DNA of 64,000 bases from contig CM051030.1 in the NCBI GenBank assembly GCA_027627225.1, forward strand, positions 5,991,001-6,055,000, given 5' to 3'. Positions 1 through 9,880 of this stretch are shown one piece after another (within the stretch, counting starts at the first letter, position 1; each line of letters begins with the position of its first letter). The notes under the pieces are model-generated. The model searched no databases and had not been told where the DNA came from. It worked only from the letters and a program-made list of their open reading frames with translations. The position numbers and the translations under genes were made by a program. Source of the DNA: Congeria kusceri. Its lineage: Eukaryota > Mollusca > Bivalvia > Myida > Dreissenidae.

Positions 1-432
1 AACGTAGCCAAATGGATGTATACTGCTAAGACAAATAGTGACGTCACATAAAATATGGTCTCACTGGAACTTTAATTGAATATCAATAAAAAACTACATA
101 TATATAACCGTGAGACAGAAAAAATGCCATTTTCTGATCAACACGATAATAATTCGCGCAATGCACGGGTATACTCTGCGTCGAAACTTTATGTTGAATG
201 GAATTTATATGGTAAGGAAATTCGGATATAATATGTTTATGTTTAAAAATAAAAAATGTTGAAATTTATTATAAAAATGTTGCTTGCGAACTGTGCTTCG
301 CTGTATATGTGTTTAACGCCCTGTCTTGTTGCCACAAATAAACACATCTTGTCGGCGCATAGGGAGTTGCCTATTTGTGCGGGATAAGGAGAATACGTAC
401 TTTTATTTCAATAAGTATGTGTGTAGAAATCT
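1..432. other. AT-rich intergenic stretch
   Basis: No supported coding exon, RNA gene or repeat boundary was recognised here. Confidence 0.5.
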
Positions 433-902
433 AGAGATGCAACGATTAAGCCATGGCTCGATTCGATTTAATTTCAAACATTATTAAGTTGTATATTTTT
501 TTATTCGATTTTGTACGTTTTACTTTGCTTGGTTTTGCATATTGATGATTAATGACTTGCAACATAGAATAATGTTTTATGTTTTGTTATTATGAATACC
601 ATATTAATTGGGTAATGTGAATGTTTGTGCCTTTTATGTCAATATGAATAAGAACAATGGTAAGAATTGGTAATAATGATTTACAACTTGTTCAATATAG
701 CAGAAACCGTGAAGCCAAGATAAATTTTACAATACTGATTAATCTAGATCAACACCGTAAAGTTAATTAATATATTGATGACAAATCATTTATAAATATA
801 TAAAAGAGAATCCAACCGAAATTGTTTGGTTTAGTATCGAATATCGAATCGGGTCATTTACAATCGAGTAATCGATGTATCGAAAGAATCGTTGCAGCTC
901 TT
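433..902. mobile_element. hAT-like non-autonomous element (MITE)
   Basis: The two ends are inverted copies of each other. The left end reads AGAGATGCAACGATT (434-448) and the right end, read on the minus strand, AGAGCTGCAACGATT, one mismatch in 15. Sequence inside the right end is rich in ATCGAT/TCGAT motifs. No transposase is encoded. A second partial copy lies in the opposite orientation near 34.77 kb and shares more than the ends. The hAT assignment rests on end style only, because I could not define a clean 8-bp target duplication. It sits just upstream of the broken FkbM-like gene. Confidence 0.5.
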
Positions 903-1005
903 TAAAAATCTGAAAACAGTCTACGGAATTTCTGATCATACCTCTTTATTACGCTTCACAAGATTCAGGAATGCAAAGGTGGGATTCGGCGTAGATAAAT
1001 ATAAC

Positions 1006-1923
1006 ATGGCGCTTGTACGGACACGTTTTAAGTGTTTAATACAATTCTTCTTGTTAGTAGCCAGTGTTTATTTGTTCACGTTCTCTATAAATGCAATTTG
1101 GTTAACTCGGTTTACGCGTTCGAAAACTGGAGAAAATAAAAATACTGAACTTCATAACAGTATTGGATCGTTAGTGTCTACCGCGATTGCAGTATCGCCT
1201 AAAGCGGTTGGTGCTCCAACGGATCACATAAAGCATTTACTGCAACACGGAAACGGTATATACAACTTGTATCCGGACCTTAAAGGTAAAACCAGTTTTT
1301 CTCAATACGGACAAGACCAGTACATAGGTAAACTTTACAACGGTATGAAAAACGGCTTCTTCGTAGAAATTGGCGGATACGACGGACAGGCATTGTCCAA
1401 CACGCTATTCCTAGAGCACAAGAGGCTGGACTGGTGTTTTGATTGAGGCAAATCCTTCTATCTCCCGCTAATCATGAATGTCAACAGAAACTGTTATGCC
1501 ATCAACTGTTGTCTGGGTCACTCCAACACGAACATGACCTTCACCTTGGCTGGGGCCTTGTCCAGCGCTGAACAGGTCATCAGCAGTCATCACAGGAAGA
1601 GAATGGACAATGAAATGAAGAATGACAAACATTACAACGAACGTGTGACCGTCAAGTGTTTCAGTCTGCTCGATATTCTTAGCGCCATTGGCCGAAAAAG
1701 AGTGGATTATTTTTCTTTGGACGTTGAAGGCGGGGAGATGATAGTCCTGCAGACCATAGACTGGGACAGGCTCGATATCGAAGTGTTCACGATAGAAACG
1801 GACCAGAACCGTGATCAGATTCTAGCTTTCATGAGAGATCGTGGCTACGATGTTATACATAAACTAGGCGATGATGATGTGTTTCGAAAGCAAATTTCAG
1901 CCAGCGTCGAAAGTCGTACCTGA
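1006..1923 (+). pseudogene. FkbM/Star-like methyltransferase-domain protein, broken copy
   Basis: A paralogue of the intact gene at 17.5 kb. I chose ATG 1006 because the reading frame upstream of it opens only with a non-ATG codon and because it starts just before a hydrophobic segment (RFKCLIQFFLLVASVYLFTF), as expected of a type II membrane protein. The FkbM core is visible: 'SQYGQDQYIG', SAM-site-like 'FFVEIGGYDGQALSNTLFLE', then 'VDYFSLDVEGGEM' and 'VFTIETDQ'. Between 1432 and 1480 the sequence is damaged. Compared with the intact paralogue it lacks about 5 bases and then 1 more. The 'IEANP' motif is therefore read in another frame and a TGA (1444-1446) falls in the main frame, which resumes before 1474. 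The two halves share the same frame, so the lesions total a multiple of three. It is probably a young pseudogene; an assembly error is the main alternative. The family is membrane- or secretory-pathway-associated in animals (Drosophila Star carries this domain); the actual substrate is unknown. Confidence 0.8.
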
Positions 1924-2404
1924 CCGCTGTGTAAATATTATGCAACAAAACTTGTCGTCGTTATCATTGCGGAGTGTATTTTGTAGTTGCAAATAAGGTA
2001 CATATAAATTGTAATTAGTATTAGAGTTTAATATTTTTAGTGTTTATATGTTTAGTATTTTAAACAATATTTGACCTCAAAGAGATAGCCTGAAAACCAA
2101 TACTGTGTTTGTCACAACACAATCATTTAACATTAATTACGTGTACACAATGGAATTTTTTTTTTTAAAGAATTTGCACATGCTCCTATCCAAAACTTTT
2201 CACGTGAAACATGTCCTATACTATCAGTTATATTCATTATTACATCATTAAAGAAACATAAACAAATGTATTAACATGGTGAAACTGTAAAAATCCATAG
2301 GCTATATTTACCTCATATTCATTTCACATGTTATACCTTGTTTTCCGTGTAATACAGCAATTAAAAATATGTTTATCTTTATTTTATCATGTGTAACACG
2401 AACG
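1924..2404. other. 3' flank of the broken FkbM copy
   Basis: AT-rich sequence with no further coding signal. Confidence 0.4.
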
Positions 2405-2990
2405 GTTCCAGGGGGGGGGGGGGGTGCGTGTCCTAAAACGTCCGGACCATACATATAAGAGTATATATAAAACGGTCAAGACTGGATAAATATGCTTAAT
2501 TTTTTTCACTTGCTTCGCTCGCTCCATTTGGTAAAAGACACACATCAACTTCAGTAAAACATACCCGACCTAGCCCGCCCCCTACGATTTCTTACGTAGG
2601 CCTACACCGTAGTACTGGCGCCAAAGTTCATCGAAAACGATAAACTATAGACAATGGGTATATATACCTTTATTTGTTGATGATATTGTTTTCTTTTCTA
2701 AATTCCTATATTATATAAACACGTCAGATGCAATACACCCGTGACCGTTGGCACAGGATACCACAAAAAGACATTAATACTTTTCGAATAATTATGATTA
2801 AAAGTCGAAATTCAAATCAAATCAATGACTACTTTCGAGTATAGACAGCTTTGCCTCAATACATATTTTAGTTCAATAAGAGACCATTACAATTCGGTAC
2901 ATGGATGATACAAACATTCTCTATTTATGTGTTTGAATTTACGGATTTTATATGTTAAAAGATGTTCCTGATATATATATTTATCCTGCT
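2405..2990 (+). repeat. Dispersed repeat 'E', copy 1
   Basis: Starts near a run of G (about 2411-2425) and continues through the recognisable words TTGCTTCGCTCGCTCC, 'CATCAACTTCAGT', 'CCTACGATTTCTTACGTA' and 'GACAATGGGTAT'. The same ordered words occur at 57.15-57.6 kb and 58.4-58.87 kb. Near 2880 it jumps to text that matches 57.89 kb ('AGAGACCATTACA'), so it lacks about 300 bases found in copy 3. No open frame of note. Confidence 0.75.
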
Positions 2991-3425
2991 ACTAACCCAA
3001 ACTGTGACCTAATAAAGCGGTGACCGTATAAACTAGTTGATATCCGGCAGTAGATCATGTGACCGTGATATACCGTCAATAGGCATTCCTACGCGCCGGG
3101 TAACAACGTAATAGAATTTGACCTTTAAATTGACAAATCGAATCAGATACATGCACACAACAATAATGACATTTTCCCGAGTAACTATAAAAAAATCATA
3201 ATGAACACTCTTTTAATATATGTTAACAAAAGCAATTATCATTCAACTGTTATAATTCATTATAATTTAGTTAACAATAACCTTAACTTTACGGCGATTG
3301 GTTTTTAGGCGATAAATGGTTACACTCCACTAATAAAATAATAGTGTACCCTGTCGTCTGCAATTCATTTTATTTGGAAGCAAACATAATTTAACAGTAA
3401 AATTTATCAACAAATTTGAAGAACA
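2991..3425. other. Upstream region of the DUF3504 gene
   Basis: AT-rich; no recognised promoter element that I would defend. Confidence 0.35.
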
Positions 3426-5686
3426 ATGTCTGACTATATTAATCCAGTAACTTTTGATTTAATTTGGGAAGATATTATGACTGTAACTGAGGAAAATAAT
3501 GATTCAAATGGGGAAAATAAGGAACAAGATGAGGAAAATAATAATCTTGATGAAGAAAATAAGGAAAACACTGCAGTTATGGGTAACATTGAACAAGTAT
3601 GTCCCAAACCTTTTGAAGACTTGCGCAGGCTAGTGTCACTGAAATTAGTCCTTCTGATTTTCAAGCTCTCTATGGCATTGACCTCAATGACTATGACTGT
3701 CAAGAACCAACAGAAGAAACTTGTATTTACAAACCATGTACTTTGTCTGCTAACAACAACACAACCCCCAAAATAAAGGACTGTTTCAAAGTACTTACTA
3801 ATGAGGAAGTAAAAGATCAAATCTGCCAAGCTCAAAACAAAAATACATTAAAAAAAACAATGGCTGATGTGAACAAGTTCAAAAGATTCTTACTTACAAA
3901 ACAAGAGAAAAGGGAAATCCATGACATTGCACCAGGTATGCTAGATGAGTACTTGGCAAATTATGTGCTTTCAGTTAGGAAAAGTGATGGCTCTGAATAT
4001 GAACCAAGCACAATCAGGAACATGATTTCAAGCATTGACCGGAAACTAAAACGCAACAAATACCCATTACAAATTATGCAGGAAAACAATACAAATCACT
4101 TCCAGCTGACAAGGGATGCACTAAAGGCAAAACAAAGGACACTGAAAAAAATGGGAAAGGGCAACAAACCAAACGCGGCAGATCCAATAAGTGACCAGGA
4201 GATTGAAATGTTGTATGACCGTAAAGTGCTTGGGGGCACATCACCAAAATCCTTGTTAAACGCATTGTGGTTCAACAATTGTGTGTCACTTGGATTGAGA
4301 GGAACCACAGAGAATTATAACTTGAGGTAATAATGTACTTTAACAATATAAAATATATGTGATCTATTACTGCAAGTACCGTACAATAAATGTATAATAG
4401 TTTTTTATTTTCTATAATATTTTGAATTTTTTACGAATGCAAAGTCAGCTGTAAAGTTTCTGCTGAGACTCGAACTCAGATACCCATGTCTTATTGAAGA
4501 CAGGTGTTCTTCCTTGAACTACAGAACTCTGCTTACACTGTAATGACTGCAATTACTAATAAAACCCTAATAACAATTTTAAAATAGCTACAAATAAGTA
4601 AAAATTAAATCCAACTGGTAAGGAAAAGCTTGTCACTAATGTGAGACATTCAAAATTATTTATAATTATCATTGATTTTTCCTTAATTTACCAGGTCAGA
4701 TAAAAGAACCCAATCCTCAAAATTTTCCAAATATGGTTTATTTTTCCCCATTGACGAGTTCACGACACAAAATTCCCAATTTGATGGAAACCAGACACAT
4801 ACCCAAACAAGTGAAGAAAACGCTGATTATTAGTAAAACAAATAGAGCTACAGTAGTGTTTAAATTTGAATTTTTTTCAAACGACAGTACAGTTATGAGT
4901 GATCACCATGTAATTAAGTATTTTAAAAGCTTTAACAATGCCATTCTTTTACAGATGGGGTGACATAACTCTGCAGAAAGACTCTAAAGGAACCGAGTAT
5001 CGGCAACTTAATGAAAGACAAACTAAAACTCGAACTGGCGATAATGTGTCAGATATCAGGAAAGTTAAGCCTAAAGTTTGGGCAACAGATGACCCAAAGA
5101 GATGCCCAGTGCAAATGTACAAACTGTACGCCTTGAAAAGACCTAAAGAATATTTGAATCCGGACCATCCATTTTATCTGGCCCATAGAACAATTCAAGT
5201 CACCAATGAAAATGACAAATGGTTTACCAAAAATCCAGTTGGAGAGAAAAAGTTAGGAAAACTATTAAAATTAATGTGCATTGAAGCTGGCCTAGACACA
5301 AATAAAAAACTAACCAACCATGCAACACGAAAGACATTAGTGTCAAAACTGAGAGACAATGGCATTCCACCAACAGACATTATGCAGATATCTGGGCATA
5401 AAAACATCCAATCGGTCCTAAATTACTCTTCTCTGTCAGAAAGCAAGCACAGGCAAATTTCAGAAATTCTGAATAAAACCAGCAATAAAAAAATGAAACC
5501 ATCTCTAAGTATAAGCCTACCTCAACCAGTGCTGAAGGAGAAATTCAACTTGAGGAACAGGGCAGGATCGATGATCAGGCATCAGCATTTCTTCCTGAAG
5601 GCAGTGAAGCACAGGTTCAGCCAGTCCCTCTCCCAGATAATGAGATAATCTGGCAGATTCGCATCCTCCGATTCCTCGCACCGTGA
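3426..5686 (+). CDS. DUF3504 / Crypton-derived tyrosine recombinase-like protein (two exons, frame lesions)
   Basis: Exon 1 runs from ATG 3426 to 4326 and exon 2 from 4955. The junction restores 'NLR|WGDI', the usual continuation of the family's 'GLRG...' helix, so the intron is secure. The N-terminus is an acidic Glu/Asn-rich tail. The core shows the tyrosine-recombinase set: Arg in 'LGLRGTTEN', His and Arg in 'NHATRKT' (codons 5319 and 5328), His in 'SGHKN' (5397) and Tyr in 'LNYSSLSE' (5424). Animal relatives (ZMYM2/3, QRICH1, KIAA1958, KCTD1) are domesticated Crypton products, many lacking catalytic residues. Here the residues appear kept. Two frame changes are evident: around 3617-3635, where the plausible frame switches by one base, and in the C-terminal tail near the A-run at 5486-5492. 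The shifted frame after that run gives a more protein-like acidic tail ending at TGA 5684-5686, while the unshifted frame ends at 5648. Could be a decaying transposon copy or a host gene with sequence errors. Confidence 0.75.
4327..4954 (+). other. Intron of the DUF3504 gene
   Basis: Donor AG|GTAATA and acceptor TTTTACAG|A join in phase to give AG|A TGG GGT GAC (R-W-G-D). The 628-bp intron is AT-rich and holds a minus-strand tRNA-like sequence near 4457-4531. Confidence 0.85.
4457..4531 (-). other. tRNA-like sequence (degenerate, possibly SINE head)
   Basis: On the minus strand it shows a TGTAGTTCAAGGA-type A-box region, a TGTCT...AGACA anticodon-stem-like hairpin and a T-loop word GTTCGAGTC closed by CTGA/TCAG. 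The acceptor stem needs a bulge and the anticodon loop is not canonical, so this is not called a functional tRNA. Confidence 0.35.
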
Positions 5687-6178
5687 CAGCAGCATCGAAC
5701 GTCTCCATTGCAATTGATGAACGAAGCAACCAAAACTTCCAATCGTTATTTGCAGGGGCAACTGTTAACATCCAAAATTTCACTATTTATATGAAATAAT
5801 CCGTCGTGTAGATCTAGTGTGAAAACTAAATTGTTGATCCGTTTACACAGACACAACTGCAAAGCCAACGACCTTCAACTTAAAATTAGAATAAAATGTG
5901 TTTGTGATATGTGATTGCATAAATGCATAAATAACTAACAATAAAATTATTATGTTCTCGATTCATTTTTTATTTTTACTCATATTGTCTATTTTAAAAC
6001 ACTAAAATGTGCATTTTAATATGGAACTATTTTGTTTTGCCACACAACAAGTAGTAATTCGGCCGTCTGGAATGTTCTACAAGTAGGAGGCCCGTCCAGG
6101 AGTTTTGGTTATGTTGAGGTTTTAGTAGTTTTAATTGATTTAATCTGTTGCATTGACGCAATAGTTATGTATCAGGAT
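5687..6178. other. Intergenic, 3' flank of the DUF3504 gene
   Basis: AATAAA-type words near 5890 and 5940 could serve as polyadenylation signals; otherwise nothing is recognised. Confidence 0.35.
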
Positions 6179-6330
6179 AAATCGAATACATGGTTGTTGG
6201 CCGAGAAGGAGAAAGTTTATCCGGTGTGGCCCGAAAAATAAAATAGGGCGCGCTAAAGCTCGCCCTATTTTCTTTTTCTAAGCCACACCGGATAAACTTT
6301 CTCCATCTCGGCACCAACCATGTATTCGCT
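6179..6330. repeat. Long imperfect hairpin (foldback element)
   Basis: Two ~70-base arms (6179-6250 and 6261-6330) are near-perfect reverse complements, sharing GAGAAAGTTTATCCGGTGTG against its complement and ATACATGGTTG at the outer ends. The loop is about 10 bases (GCTAAAGC region). It is probably a short palindromic MITE; no target duplication was identified. Confidence 0.8.
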
Positions 6331-6344
6331 ATATAACGATAAAT

Positions 6345-6650
6345 GCACATGAAACAAGGGTAATTTACTGCCAAAGCAGGTGTATGACAAACAGATGAAC
6401 AAACATGTCTTTTGAACATATGGTGAAGTATTAATTTATTTTGTGAAACAAAGTGCATTTGGTGATGGTGATGATGATGGTGATGAGGACGATGATGATG
6501 ATGATGATGAGAAAGATTTATCCTGTATATTTGATACGGATCTGTAGCTGATCACTGCAGACCCACATACAACATAAAGGGGTTATAACTGCGCGATCAA
6601 AAGTTTACTCCCCCCCCCCCCAACCCGAAATCCTGGTCCTCCCTTGTGTG
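6345..6650 (+). repeat. Dispersed repeat 'E', copy 2 (3' part)
   Basis: Matches 58.035-58.31 kb in order: 'ACAAGGGTAATTTACT', 'AACATGTCTTT', a GAT-rich microsatellite (about 6465-6510), 'GATACGGATCTGTAGCTGAT', 'CACTGCAGACCCACA', then a C-run and 'CCCGAAATCCTGG'. It contains only the distal part of the repeat. Confidence 0.75.
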
Positions 6651-7184
6651 TAAGATAACATTTTGAGCGTTTTCATTGGCTACATATTCTTTGACTGACC
6701 AATCGCATGATGTTATTTTGGTGAAATGACGTCGTCAACATGAAATGACATCAGGTCAGGACTCAACCTTTAGGATTTATCAACATCTTTTGGTAAATCA
6801 TAAGTTTTTTTTCGTTTAAAAGTATGTGATAAAAAAGATCTGACACGTCATTCCATAACATATTTTATTATACTTGTCCAGGAAATTCGCTCAAGGCTTG
6901 CTTACTAACAAAATTCCTGAACTCGTGTAATAAAATATGTTATTTATGTTATGAAATAACAACTCGTGCTAGATCATATGTATACGCATTAAATGCTAGC
7001 ACATTTGCTGGCTTTGTATTTAATGACACACTGGTTCACCAAATAGAAAATTGTCAGCTCTTCTCTGGCGGCAATACAAACGATTGTAAAATTCAATTAA
7101 ATCAGTAGCCCATTATAAGACGCACAACAAACAAAACCACTTCATGACATTAGGTAAATTAGTTTTTGTGTGCAGTGCCAGATG
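6651..7184. other. Intergenic with a short inverted repeat
   Basis: Arms TAACATATTTTATTATAC (6856-6873) and its complement with one mismatch (6925-6942) flank about 50 bases. Similar 'actcgtg...aataaaata' palindromes occur at 32.7 and 47.9 kb. No coding signal. Confidence 0.4.
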
Positions 7185-7186
7185 TA

Positions 7187-7209
7187 CCGTAAAAACTCAG
7201 TCATAAGTC
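7187..7209. repeat. Left terminal inverted repeat of the pogo-like element
   Basis: Exact reverse complement of 9685-9707 and adjacent to the TA target site. Confidence 0.9.
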
Positions 7210-7452
7210 TACCCGCTCATAAGTCGGGGGGTAAAAAATGGTACGAAATTGGCGATTTTTATTATGTTCACTTCATAAGTCGAGTCAGAATTACTAGAAA
7301 TTGGGAAAATGAAAATATGCGTCAGTAAAATGACAAAGACCTCGTCAAATTCATTGTCCGGTTTAATGTTTTTATCCAATAAAATTATCCAGATATTAGT
7401 GCAGTAAACAATATAATTACCTTGCAATTTGATAACTAGTAATAATCCAACA

Positions 7453-8814
7453 TTAAAATCCATCAAAACTTGAGTCACTGTCACTGTTGAACAGAGCAGC
7501 GACTTGCTCATCCGTCAACCTATCACCGTACACATATGAATCGTCATCATCACACTCATCACTAGCAGCATGCACAGACACATCAGAAACTTCTGATGGT
7601 CGTCCAATCATCACGAGGTCCTCGAACATTGCATCATCCTGTGTGCCATCCATGCTGTTCGAGATCCCGCACTTCAGGAAGGAGGTGACGACCGCACGCT
7701 GTGGGATACCCTGCCACGCCGCTAGTACCCACTCGCACACTGTTGCCAGACCAGGCCGCTTCAAGTTCCCTGCTTTGGTGAGGTCACGCGGACCGTCTAC
7801 CATCCATGCATTCCACTGCTGGCGCACACCGACCTTGAACGGCTTGTTCAAACATACATCAAGCGGCTGCAACACCGAAGTACACCCTCCCGGTATCACA
7901 GACTGGCGGGTGCGCAGCTCCGTCAATCGCTTCTTGACCCGATCCGTCAGGTGGGCACGGAACATGTCCCACACAAGCATCGATCGTTTCTTCAACAATC
8001 CCCCCGGTCGCTTGCTCCAAACATCGTCCAGCCACCGCGCTAGCACTTGGTCATCGACCCAGCCTTTCTCCTGGACATACACGTGGATCCCAGGAGGGAA
8101 CTTCTCCTTAGGGACCGTTTTCCTCTTGAAGACCACTGCAGGTGGTAGCTTGGTTCCGTCGGCCATACAGGCTAGAATCACAGTAAAGTGACTCTTCTCC
8201 GAGCCAGTGGTCCGGATAGAGATGGATTTCTCTCCGATCGGGTGGACCGTGTTCGAACCCGGCATATCGAAGAACATAGGCGTCTCATCCATGTTCCCTA
8301 TCTGCGAAAGTTCATACTCAAACTCCTTCCGCTCCTTAAGCACGAAGCTGTGGAAGGAGCACACCTTCGCATCAACGTCACTGGGCAACTTCTGGGCAAT
8401 GTGCGTCCTTTGACGCAGTGTCAGGTCATATCGGTTCATGAAGCGGGTGCACCAACCCGCAGATGCCTTGAACACCGACACGTCGATGTTGTACTTTGAA
8501 TCCTTAGCCATCACCTGAGCCTTGAGTCGGATCGCGTTGCGTGAAACAGCAAAACCACATTGCCGCTGATCTAGAATCCAGACGTTCAGATCCTTCTCCA
8601 TGTCGTCATACGGACTGATCCGCACAACACGACGCTTCTGCTTAATATGTCCACTCATGATTGTGTCTTTCATCTTTCGCCAATCACGTACTAGTTTTTC
8701 ACTAACCCCAAACTCGCGTTCAGCTGCACTGTTGTTGTTAGAATTCTCAGCAAACTCTATCACGCGTATTTTAAATGCATTGTCATATGCCTGGCGTTTG
8801 CGTTTGCCAGGCAT
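7453..8814 (-). CDS. Pogo/Tigger-type DDE transposase
   Basis: 453 aa from ATG 8814-8812, preferred over an upstream in-frame GTG. The N-terminus (about 1-55) is a Psq-like helix-turn-helix ('RQAYDNAFKIRVIEFAE', 'FGVSEKLVRDWRK'). Residues ~70-135 resemble the CENP-B/Tc5 DNA-binding domain. The DDE_1 catalytic core carries Asp176 in 'GNMDETPMFF', Asp283 in 'LVWDMFRAHLT' and Asp319 in 'VLQPLDVCLNKPF', the last two 36 residues apart. The tail is acidic ('DECDDDDSYVYGD', 'NSDSDSSFDGF'). Length and order match autonomous pogo-superfamily transposases and no frame lesions are visible. It acts by cut-and-paste on its own terminal repeats at TA sites. The codon third positions are clearly more GC-rich than the surroundings, consistent with a mobile origin. 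Confidence 0.93.
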   Translation of the reverse strand: MPGKRKRQAYDNAFKIRVIEFAENSNNNSAAEREFGVSEKLVRDWRKMKDTIMSGHIKQKRRVVRISPYDDMEKDLNVWILDQRQCGFAVSRNAIRLKAQVMAKDSKYNIDVSVFKASAGWCTRFMNRYDLTLRQRTHIAQKLPSDVDAKVCSFHSFVLKERKEFEYELSQIGNMDETPMFFDMPGSNTVHPIGEKSISIRTTGSEKSHFTVILACMADGTKLPPAVVFKRKTVPKEKFPPGIHVYVQEKGWVDDQVLARWLDDVWSKRPGGLLKKRSMLVWDMFRAHLTDRVKKRLTELRTRQSVIPGGCTSVLQPLDVCLNKPFKVGVRQQWNAWMVDGPRDLTKAGNLKRPGLATVCEWVLAAWQGIPQRAVVTSFLKCGISNSMDGTQDDAMFEDLVMIGRPSEVSDVSVHAASDECDDDDSYVYGDRLTDEQVAALFNSDSDSSFDGF

Positions 8815-9684
8815 TTTCACAGATTTAACGTAAGTCCAGTTTTTTTTATCTAATTATTAAATCCAGATATTACTTATGCACTTTAAAATCTAGTTAATAA
8901 TATTAATAATATTAAGTTTGCACTCTAACAATCCACGCTAGTAATAACCCACAAACTATTTTCACCAACAGTACGCTTTTAATCTGATGAAACAATTTGA
9001 TCACTGTAATCCAATCTTTGTACCGGTACTTTTAATATGACTATCAAAACAATTGATTAACATGTTGGTAAAAATGTGATTTTATAACAATGATTGACAT
9101 AACCATGAGGCCGTTAACTCCACCTTCGTTCTCTGTAAAAGTTCGAAAGGCGGAGCTATGCACGTGCTCTAACATAATTGGACGATTGCCACTGAGTAAC
9201 AAAGACGTGATTGGTTAAGCATGTCGCTTCTCTAGACAAAGGAAGCCAATTTTATCGGCGAGAAAGGGTTATTTTATGGCTTCTTGACAGAAATCGGCTT
9301 TACTTTGATGACGTCAAAGTGTCAATTCACGCAGATTGCGAATTTTCGTGAGACTTGTATTAATGCCCTTAACCTTGACTCTTTGTTTACGATTTCACAG
9401 TTAAAAAAGACAACTGCTAACATGAAACTTCCTATTAAATTATCAAAATAAAAAAAGAGTAAAGTTGCAAACTGTGATTATATTAATTGGTAAGTATCAG
9501 TTAATAGAAGACGTTTTGTGTTATAAATCAACGAGTTTTATCTACAACAACAACAACAACAAACAATCATTACCGCGACGCCGCGAGGATCGATCTTCCT
9601 TGAATTTCCTTTTCTTTTTTTTTCATGAACTGCCTCATAAGTCGAGACTGTAATTTTAGTCGATTTTTGAAGGAAAAAAATCTC

Positions 9685-9707
9685 GACTTATGACTGAGTT
9701 TTTACGG
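9685..9707. repeat. Right terminal inverted repeat of the pogo-like element
   Basis: Exact reverse complement of 7187-7209, followed by TA. Confidence 0.9.
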
Positions 9708-9739
9708 TACATACTGATGGTCCCGTTCGCAATAGCCTA

Positions 9740-9880
9740 CCGTATTCCACTACAAAACTTAAAACTACTACAAAAACACATCTCTCTGAAAAACGTACAC
9801 CACAACAAAAAGTATACCACAACAAGATGTATACCACTACAAAATGGACACAACTACAAATATTATACCACATTCCAACT
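9740..9880 (+). repeat. Short degenerate repeat, TACCAC(A/T)ACAA-type
   Basis: The word CACNACAAAA/TATACCAC recurs every ~20-25 bases (about 9749, 9800, 9819, 9832, 9869). Open frames here are low-complexity and not believed. Confidence 0.45.

Larger units (their letters stand above)
7187..9707 (-). mobile_element. Complete pogo/Tigger-like DNA transposon
   Basis: The 2,521-bp element is delimited by identical 23-bp inverted ends (7187-7209 and 9685-9707, beginning CCGTAAAAACTCAGTCATAA) and flanked by TA on both sides (7185-7186, 9708-9709), the duplication typical of Tc1/mariner/pogo elements. Inside both ends the word CATAAGTCG recurs (7222, 7272 region and 9636 region), possibly as transposase binding sites. 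The only long gene is the minus-strand transposase; 8815-9684 is its AT-rich 5' side and includes an (ACA)n stretch near 9544. Identical ends plus an open transposase suggest recent activity. Confidence 0.9.

Noticed and set aside
3434..3835. 133-aa minus-strand frame
   Set aside because: Antisense to the acidic N-terminus of the DUF3504 gene; no domain.
7487..8191. 234-aa plus-strand frame
   Set aside because: Antisense shadow of the pogo-like transposase.
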